A stretch of 40,735 nt of DNA from assembly GCF_900103035.1 (NCBI RefSeq), contig NZ_FMWO01000037.1:1-40735 (forward strand), written 5' to 3'. The DNA is from Nitrosomonas mobilis (GTDB lineage: Bacteria; Pseudomonadota; Gammaproteobacteria; Burkholderiales; Nitrosomonadaceae). A model generated the notes under the pieces. That model had not been told where the DNA came from. It saw only the letters and a list, made by a program, of their open reading frames with translations, and did no database searches. How positions within the stretch are numbered: the first letter of the stretch is position 1; each line of letters begins with the position of its first letter. Both the position numbers and the translations under genes were made by a program. Of the stretch, positions 34,955 to 40,735 are shown piece after piece.

Positions 34955-36787
34955 TTAGTTTTTACGGGGAACGAAAAAGAATTCACCATTATTGTCTCCC
35001 GCATTGGGGATCCGCCGATAAACAGGACTCTGCTTTATTTCCATTGCACTCACCTGGCGCACTCGGTCAAAGACGGGTTGTTTGATTTCACGATAAATAT
35101 CTTCGGCGCTCATAATTCCTTCGTTTACTTCCAGCGCCTCTGTGAATGCATCTGCAAAAACCGAGAGCCCGTTTCTGAACTCCTGGTCTATTACCGGCTG
35201 AAGTCCGCCAGAAGTCAGCTGTATACGCGAAGGTAACTCGTACAGCTGCTTGATGATACCAACCCTGCTTTCAGCAGATTCCCCACCGGGTTGACGCGGT
35301 GACAAGGCAGGTTCAATTTGACTTGATACGGTATATACGGAATGGGCAGACCGAGTAACCGGCCCTTGTGGCAACGATACAATAATTTGTTCCTGCGATG
35401 GCTCAAGCCATGACATAGCCATCGCAGCACCATAACAGGAGTCTGCCACAACCAGCACATGCCGGGCTTTTAACCCCCCTCTCCCGCTTTTTTGAAACCC
35501 TATTTCTGTAGTGATATCGTCGGTGGATAACCAATTTGCACGGATCTCCGCATCCGCATCCTGAGCTAACCAATAACCGCTTCTGGCATAAAACTCGCCA
35601 TGGCCTGCAAAATAAATAAGAAGATTGTCATTACTTCCTATCTTTGTCTTGAGTTTGAACAAAGCACTGAAGATCTCGTTTCTGGTTGGTTGAACGAGCC
35701 CATCATCGGTCAGCAGAATCGTTTCAAACCCGTATTTTCTCTTCAATACCTCTTCAACCCGTCTGGCATCTTTGACAGGCGTTTTTAAATCATCAAGAGG
35801 AGATCGGTAATCATTAATGCCGATAATCAGGGCATAATACTTACCCACATCCAGCGCCTTTCCAAATGCTGCCTGTGTTTCGGTCCTGGTTAACTGATTT
35901 TGGAATGTAGTGAGTTTCTGTTGTGCGTCAGATAATTGTTGTTGAACAGCATTTTCCCGAAGACGACTATGAGTCAACTCATCTTGCAATTTTTTTACTT
36001 GTGCCTGTTGACCTGTTGCTGTACTGCCGCCTTGCTGCTTGAGATGGTTTATTTCATTTTGTTTTTTCTGAATAATCTCTCTACTTTCGCTTAATTGCTT
36101 CTCCAGGTTTTTTGTTGTTTGAAGCGCCTGGTTAAGTTTGGATTCCACCTCATTAATCTTATTTTTTGTGTCTAGATCCAACTTGATGGGCTTAATCTCT
36201 CCCATGGCCTGGCGGTATAAATCCAGAGCAGATTGCTTGTTTTGAGGAATGCCCAACCCATTTTCATAAAGAAATCCAAGGTTATTTAATGCCCGGCTGT
36301 AACCCTGTTCAGCGGATTTGCGATACCACTCGGCAGCACGCTCATAATCCGGCCTGATTTCTCCCCAGCTTCTGCCATAAATTTCCCCCATATAATTCTG
36401 GGCAACCTTGTCTCCCTGGTCTGCACATCCCTCCCAAACTTTCAAAGCGGTTTCCCGTCCATCTTTATCACTGGCCAGTGCATACTGTCCGCCTTGCACC
36501 TTACACTCCCAAGCAGTAATCCTTGCCGGTCTTGGCGGAGACATCCACTGTTGATACATGCCGAGTTGAATGAGCTGGCCAGGCAGCAAACAATCCACTG
36601 TTAAAAGATCATCAACATTTTTATAGGCCTCTGGTGGCAGTTCACGTGCTTCAGCCTTCTGCTCTTGATTTGCCACGCAAACACTTTCTACACCTGTCAT
36701 ATTCTTTGTGTTGGTGGCCGCACACCCACTCATTACCCCAAATAGCAGAACAACACACAGATATTTAAAATTTGATTTGAGTATCAT
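34955..36787 (-). CDS. Caspase-like (peptidase C14) lipoprotein with Sel1 repeats and coiled coil
   Basis: This protein of about 610 residues has a lipoprotein signal (VVLLFGVMSGC, Cys about 22) for anchoring outside the cytoplasm. Sel1-like repeats follow (GDKVAQNYMGEIYG..., AAEWYRKSAEQGYSRALNNLGFLYENGLG; about 127-190). Next is a Gln/Lys-rich coiled coil (about 205-305), then a caspase-hemoglobinase domain with the catalytic dyad complete: His in YFAGHGEF (about 396) and Cys in VVADSCYG (about 451). Such bacterial metacaspase-like proteins cleave after basic residues and act in stress or cell-death responses; the substrate here is unknown. ATG 36787 is favoured because AAGG precedes it at seven bases. 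It lies 31 bases from the lipoxygenase stop. Confidence 0.85.
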   Translation of the reverse strand: MILKSNFKYLCVVLLFGVMSGCAATNTKNMTGVESVCVANQEQKAEARELPPEAYKNVDDLLTVDCLLPGQLIQLGMYQQWMSPPRPARITAWECKVQGGQYALASDKDGRETALKVWEGCADQGDKVAQNYMGEIYGRSWGEIRPDYERAAEWYRKSAEQGYSRALNNLGFLYENGLGIPQNKQSALDLYRQAMGEIKPIKLDLDTKNKINEVESKLNQALQTTKNLEKQLSESREIIQKKQNEINHLKQQGGSTATGQQAQVKKLQDELTHSRLRENAVQQQLSDAQQKLTTFQNQLTRTETQAAFGKALDVGKYYALIIGINDYRSPLDDLKTPVKDARRVEEVLKRKYGFETILLTDDGLVQPTRNEIFSALFKLKTKIGSNDNLLIYFAGHGEFYARSGYWLAQDADAEIRANWLSTDDITTEIGFQKSGRGGLKARHVLVVADSCYGAAMAMSWLEPSQEQIIVSLPQGPVTRSAHSVYTVSSQIEPALSPRQPGGESAESRVGIIKQLYELPSRIQLTSGGLQPVIDQEFRNGLSVFADAFTEALEVNEGIMSAEDIYREIKQPVFDRVRQVSAMEIKQSPVYRRIPNAGDNNGEFFFVPRKN

Positions 36788-36817
36788 AACCATGCCTTAC
36801 AAACACTGCCTCGTTGA

Positions 36818-38485
36818 TTAAACCGTTACCCCATTAGGGATTAGCCGTGGGTTCATCCGATCATAGGAAATGGACCGACTGCTGTTTCTCTGATCAATTT
36901 GTTCTTCTATTTCTCTGAGCCGCTCTCTGAAGCGTTTTATGACATCACGTGCTGCCGGGTCAAACTGCTGCAATGGATATTGGCCGATACGGTTGACAGT
37001 AAAATTTGTCAGGAAATAAGTCCAGGTTTGCGAATACGCTGCCCGGAATGCGGGTTGAAACTTCAACAACCCGGCTGCATCCATTTCCGTATCTTTCCCC
37101 GTCGGAGGGGAGGCATAGGCTGAATGCGGCATATTGGGAACAAAACCCGGATATTTGTACTGGTTGAAATGAATGCACGAATGGAATGCCGTGCATAGAA
37201 AAATGATATGCCCAATGGTCTCTGCCAGTTCTTGCCTGGACGCAAACCTGGTGAGGAATCCAGGAATTCTGCCGCAATCCTGCGCGCTGATATCATGTGC
37301 CCAGGCCTGAATCTCGTAGTCTTCAGCCACATCATCATCAGATTGGTAATAGACATCAATATATTCCGTAACAAAGCTTTGAATTGCATTCCATAACAAC
37401 ATGCCATCGTCGCGATACGGATAAAAAAGATCAGGGTTATCGACTTCCCGGCTGGCAATATCGTTAGGAAAAGCCGATGCCCTAAAATCAAAACTCGTCA
37501 TACCATTAGCCATGCACTGAGTCGTCGCATCATAGTCTCCGGCAAACAATTCACCGTACCGGCCAGGACGCCCTTTTTGATCTCTCAGGAAAGTATGCTG
37601 ATGATTGACGTTGAGTGTATGTTGAAGATGCGGGTTTAATAACACACACAGCGGATGAGATTTATAAAGCTGCCGGCGTGAGGCCATTATGATGGCCTCC
37701 ATCACATAATGAATGCGGGTAGCATGGGTAACCAGTATGTGGTGGTTACCATCCGCAACCTGCGCAAATGTTTTGGCTGCCAGCCACAGATTACCATCCT
37801 TCGGGGTATAAACAGGATTGCCAGGCCCGGCATCTTGGTAAAGCTGGATGGCAATTGGCCGCAACATGCCATCTGCTTGCAGAAACAACACCACGATCGG
37901 AGTCGTGACATACTGTTTACGGCCACCGTCGATTTGTCCGGGATTGCGCTGCAATATCTCCAGATCCGCATAATCCAGGACGTATACACGCTTTTGCGTA
38001 ATCGCAGTCGCATAATCAATTTCATTAACATGCTCTGCAAAACTACGCTGGATTTCAGATTCTGGCAGCTTTTCTGGTAGCGGATGCTGATGGGTCACGG
38101 CACGCAATACGACAGGATTCACTCCCATGACACGCTGCAAGCCAAATGTAAAATCTTGCTGGAAGTTATTAACTAGATCGGTGTTGGGTGGGCTAAATGG
38201 ATAAAAAACATAATCTTGATAACTTTCCAATGGTTTGCCGAGCAAGTAGCGCAAAAAGGTAACCGTCAGACTCGGCAAGCTTGGAGTCAACCGTAACAGA
38301 TTGATGCCGCCGCGCAGCCAGTACCCGAGCCCTGGCACCTCCCGACACGGCAATTTGCGCACGACAGCAATCGTATTGGCATACTCATAGGCATATTGAT
38401 ATTGTGCTTGCCCTTTCAGCAGATAATTTTTCCGATTCTCTGCTGCGCGTCCATTTCCCTCTTGTTGCGGCAGCTTATTCATCAT
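36818..38485 (-). CDS. Lipoxygenase
   Basis: This 555-residue non-haem-iron fatty-acid dioxygenase would form hydroperoxides from polyunsaturated acids. The metal-ligand helix reads LVTHATRIHYVMEA (H254, H259, the H-x4-H spacing), a third His is in CTAFHSCIHFNQY (H435), and the C-terminal residue supplies the last ligand. Plants have Asn at the second position of that third motif (ALHAAVNFGQY); here it is His439, as in some animal enzymes. The terminal residue is Val555 (PNGVTV) instead of the usual Ile; fungal manganese lipoxygenase is a precedent for Val. There is no PLAT domain or signal peptide, so it is a 'mini' lipoxygenase. AAGGAGCG precedes the ATG. The cyclooxygenase homologue gene is directly upstream. 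Confidence 0.9.
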   Translation of the reverse strand: MMNKLPQQEGNGRAAENRKNYLLKGQAQYQYAYEYANTIAVVRKLPCREVPGLGYWLRGGINLLRLTPSLPSLTVTFLRYLLGKPLESYQDYVFYPFSPPNTDLVNNFQQDFTFGLQRVMGVNPVVLRAVTHQHPLPEKLPESEIQRSFAEHVNEIDYATAITQKRVYVLDYADLEILQRNPGQIDGGRKQYVTTPIVVLFLQADGMLRPIAIQLYQDAGPGNPVYTPKDGNLWLAAKTFAQVADGNHHILVTHATRIHYVMEAIIMASRRQLYKSHPLCVLLNPHLQHTLNVNHQHTFLRDQKGRPGRYGELFAGDYDATTQCMANGMTSFDFRASAFPNDIASREVDNPDLFYPYRDDGMLLWNAIQSFVTEYIDVYYQSDDDVAEDYEIQAWAHDISAQDCGRIPGFLTRFASRQELAETIGHIIFLCTAFHSCIHFNQYKYPGFVPNMPHSAYASPPTGKDTEMDAAGLLKFQPAFRAAYSQTWTYFLTNFTVNRIGQYPLQQFDPAARDVIKRFRERLREIEEQIDQRNSSRSISYDRMNPRLIPNGVTV

Positions 38486-38553
38486 GCGACGCTCCTTTAC
38501 TAAAGATAAAATTCGTCTGGTTTAGAGGATTCTCTCGCTATCACTTTCCCATT

Positions 38554-40155
38554 TTAGTCAGACGCAGTAGACGTTCTGAAACTTGCAACGACCGTATCGC
38601 TGTCCTTGACGTTGCGTTTAACAATGTCCGCAAGCACGCTTGTTTCCTCGATTATCGATTGCCCAACTTTCGAAAATGTCATTTCGGTGTGTACCTGAGT
38701 CGACATAAGTGGGTTGGTCAGGGCATGGGTAAATGCATCGTAACCCACCATCCGCACCATCAGGCGCCCAAGACTAAACCCTTCGTCATGATCTTCCGCA
38801 AATATACCGACCTGCCACTCCAGATCATCGATCCGGTCGTTATAAAGTTCCTTCAGTTCTCGCTGTAGTTCGAGATCCTCAGTTAATTCTTCAAAACTCC
38901 TCAAACGTGGCATGCTGAATGCCTCGCGATAGTCATTGAATGAGCGCAGTTTGGCCTGACGTCCCATCTCCACGCTGCGCTCCATGATACTGCGGTTATC
39001 CGCACCAATAGGCAATGGATCAAAAAAGAACTGAGGGGTGTTGTACAAACCAATACGACCGGCTCTTTGCATTGAAGCAGCAGATATCAAGGGTCCAATA
39101 CCATATTGAGTGACCAAAGGGATATTGTTACGAAACTCATCGAGCTTATATGGTTTATTATCGACCATGTAGTTCTCTGGCACCAATGAATGCCATCGAT
39201 AGAGGAGATTAAATTCCAGGGAGATCCAGTTGGTGCGGTACCAGCGCTGCCTTTCCGCCATACCCGGTGTAGGATCAAGGGTAAAATTAAATTGGGTAAA
39301 GTGCGAGACGTAATCGCGCAACACAATTTTAATCAGCAGCACAATCATGATGTTTCTAGCCGTCTGAAACAGGCGTTCATCATCCCACATTGGATAGGCT
39401 TCTTTTAGCAAATCACAAATTCGATTGTGTTCGCGCAGCATGATGGTATTCATGATGGTATAGCCTATCGACGAATTGCCGTGCTCCAATCCGGTGGCAA
39501 ACAAACGTTTTAACCGTTCTTCCGGGATATTGTTAAAAACATATTCCAGAATAAAGCGAGGATGCAGGTTCTCAAATTCCTTGTCAGCAAATACCCAATT
39601 GCCTGTAGTTGTTTCTTCCACGTTAAAAAGGTAAGGAGGAAAAATTTCCCCATCGATAACCTGGTACTTCAGCTTCCCATCCTTTTTCAGCCGCAGCAAA
39701 CGGGTGATTTCTTCACGCAAACCATAGATCTGGCAAAGATCAATTTCGTGATTTGACGTATTTTTTCGGCGATCGCGAAAATCTGTCCGCAGAAAACTAT
39801 CAGTAAACCATTGGGCAAAGAAAGAAAACAGGATGCTGGTATCGACTGACGGAATTTCTTTGTTTTCTTTTCTGCGCCACAGATTTACAACACTCTCCAG
39901 ACTCGGAAGATGCTGATCCCCTTCCGCTTCCGGCAGGTGTCGTCCGGTGAATGCTCTGTCCGTTAATGATTGCCACGTTGTATAAGGTGCGGCCATGGAG
40001 AACGGCCTAGGACGAGGGTTCGTGGCATAGGCTTGCCAATTGATAAAATTGTCACTGATGAAGCGCCGTAACCACGTTATGCGTGAGGCAATCCTACCAA
40101 TCCAGGGAAAGCGATTTACAAGCCGAAAAATAATCTGAAAAAAAAATTCATCCAT
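38554..40155 (-). CDS. Cyclooxygenase / prostaglandin H synthase homologue
   Basis: This 533-residue protein closely follows animal prostaglandin H synthases over the catalytic domain: FFAQWFTDSF, EIDLCQIYG, KLKYQVIDGEIFPP, MLREHNRICDLLKEAYPMWDDERLFQTAR, EFNLLYRWHSL, SFNDYREAF, SFEELT and SII...IVKRNVK. By comparison, Y319 matches the radical Tyr385, H322 the proximal His388 and Q115 distal Gln203. The distal His207 is replaced by D119. The N-terminus (VNRFPWIGRIASRITWLRRFI) fits the membrane-binding helices, with R30/R31 possible counterparts of Arg120. Signal peptide and EGF domain are absent, and Ser530 is not conserved. ATG 40155 has AAGGAG upstream. It precedes the lipoxygenase by 68 bases and probably leads the operon. 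Confidence 0.9.
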   Translation of the reverse strand: MDEFFFQIIFRLVNRFPWIGRIASRITWLRRFISDNFINWQAYATNPRPRPFSMAAPYTTWQSLTDRAFTGRHLPEAEGDQHLPSLESVVNLWRRKENKEIPSVDTSILFSFFAQWFTDSFLRTDFRDRRKNTSNHEIDLCQIYGLREEITRLLRLKKDGKLKYQVIDGEIFPPYLFNVEETTTGNWVFADKEFENLHPRFILEYVFNNIPEERLKRLFATGLEHGNSSIGYTIMNTIMLREHNRICDLLKEAYPMWDDERLFQTARNIMIVLLIKIVLRDYVSHFTQFNFTLDPTPGMAERQRWYRTNWISLEFNLLYRWHSLVPENYMVDNKPYKLDEFRNNIPLVTQYGIGPLISAASMQRAGRIGLYNTPQFFFDPLPIGADNRSIMERSVEMGRQAKLRSFNDYREAFSMPRLRSFEELTEDLELQRELKELYNDRIDDLEWQVGIFAEDHDEGFSLGRLMVRMVGYDAFTHALTNPLMSTQVHTEMTFSKVGQSIIEETSVLADIVKRNVKDSDTVVASFRTSTASD

Positions 40156-40371
40156 GATTCTTTACTCCTTTTTCATTTATGCGGCAAATTAAATCGTAAC
40201 TACTCACTCTCCACTTTTTTTAAAAAAATCAAAATAGCGCTTGGTAGATCTTTGGGCGATAAAAATTCACTTCTCTGCCATCCTGCAAAATCCCTGCGAC
40301 ACGGGTGGTAGATTTGATAACAAGCCATTTTCAGTTTAACCCACATTTTCCTGTCAATAGCAAATTAGAAT

Positions 40372-40392
40372 GCCTTATGCCTTATGCCTTAT
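40372..40392 (+). repeat. Three tandem 7-bp repeats
   Basis: Three perfect copies of GCCTTAT lie just outside the island-flanking direct repeat and upstream of the cyclooxygenase-homologue gene. Function is unknown; it may be a slippage product at the IS boundary. Confidence 0.7.
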
Positions 40393-40401
40393 ATTAGGCT
40401 A

Positions 40402-40470
40402 TGTCCGCATTAAAAGTAAACGTTAAAACTGATTTTCTCGTCCGGGAGCAGTCTGGAGTCCAGCGATTGG
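40402..40470 (+). repeat. Island-flanking direct repeat, right copy
   Basis: This segment (TGTCCGCATTAAAAG... to ...GTCCAGCGATTGG) matches 10589-10650 in the same orientation, with substitutions and an extra few bases near its start. It directly abuts the truncated IS630 transposase, as the left copy abuts a truncated IS1595-like one. Confidence 0.7.
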
Positions 40471-40735
40471 TGAGAGTTGTGCTCGCCCCAGCGTTCCAAT
40501 CATAACGGGCGTTGTCACAGAGGATAGGAATCCGCGGGGCTCCTGGGTTTTGTAGTTCAATCTGTTGAAACAGCTTGATGGTCGATTGGGCATTAATGGT
40601 GTCGTCATAGCGGACAATGGCGCTGAGGTCGTTGCAATCGGTGACACCATTGATGTTGAGCCGTTGCCTCCCGGCATCGGCCTTACTTGGAATCAGCTTT
40701 GGCTTTTTGCAGACGAAATACAAGCGGTGCAGCAG
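40471..40735 (-). pseudogene. Truncated IS630-family transposase, running off the window
   Basis: On the minus strand, fragments such as RQRLNINGVTDC, VRYDDTINAQSTIKLFQQIE and PRIPILCDNARYD are classic IS630-family transposase motifs, including the second catalytic Asp region. The frame enters from beyond the window and is cut off at the shared direct repeat after CDNARYD. The last catalytic Glu region is therefore missing and the copy is inactive as seen. Confidence 0.8.

Overview
The window looks like accessory DNA of a Gram-negative bacterium of moderate GC, most probably a betaproteobacterium and perhaps a Nitrosomonas-type ammonia oxidiser. This rests on a PEP-CTERM protein, an autotransporter, several lipoproteins, the style of xerD/ogt/ypjD-like genes and many insertion-sequence remnants. 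It is inference from protein style, since no rRNA or other taxonomic marker is present. I see no tRNA, rRNA or CRISPR array.

Layout. (1) 1-4.85 kb: an intact IS1595-family element with perfect terminal repeats lies in the 5' part of a large repeat-rich adhesin-like gene (DUF4347, Calx-beta, PKD-like). That gene also carries an internal frameshift. (2) 4.9-6.3 kb: a PEP-CTERM protein and a small membrane protein with paired histidines. (3) 6.4-7.4 kb: a decayed IS30 copy. (4) 7.5-10.4 kb: ordinary chromosomal genes, namely a CBS-domain protein and an ogt-xerD pair with a cytochrome c assembly-like gene upstream. (5) 10.5-11.4 kb: a scrapyard of truncated transposases. (6) 11.4-40.2 kb: a long, nearly continuous block of oxidative-enzyme genes. 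(7) 40.4 kb to the end: an IS630 fragment. It is joined to a short repeat that also occurs, in the same orientation, at 10.59 kb, so the big block is bracketed by related IS debris.

The block in (6) is the striking part. It combines enzymes best known from eukaryotic oxylipin metabolism: a cyclooxygenase (prostaglandin H synthase) homologue, a lipoxygenase, an alpha-dioxygenase-like haem peroxidase lipoprotein, a catalase-like haem protein and two patatin-like phospholipases that could release fatty acids. Around them lie a DyP peroxidase with two uncharacterised partners, a large di-haem cytochrome c lipoprotein paired with a GMC oxidoreductase, a tyrosinase with a MelC1-like small protein, secreted or outer-membrane proteins, and a caspase-like lipoprotein. 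My model is that phospholipases supply fatty acids, the LOX/COX/alpha-DOX enzymes oxygenate them, and the catalase-like, DyP, GMC and cytochrome proteins process or detoxify the products or carry away electrons. This would make it a bacterial oxylipin or lipid-peroxide island. The co-location and motifs are seen directly; the pathway is inference.

The cyclooxygenase homologue keeps the radical tyrosine and proximal haem histidine but has aspartate in place of the distal peroxidase histidine. The lipoxygenase has a His at the usual Asn iron-ligand position and a C-terminal Val in place of Ile. These are specific, testable oddities.
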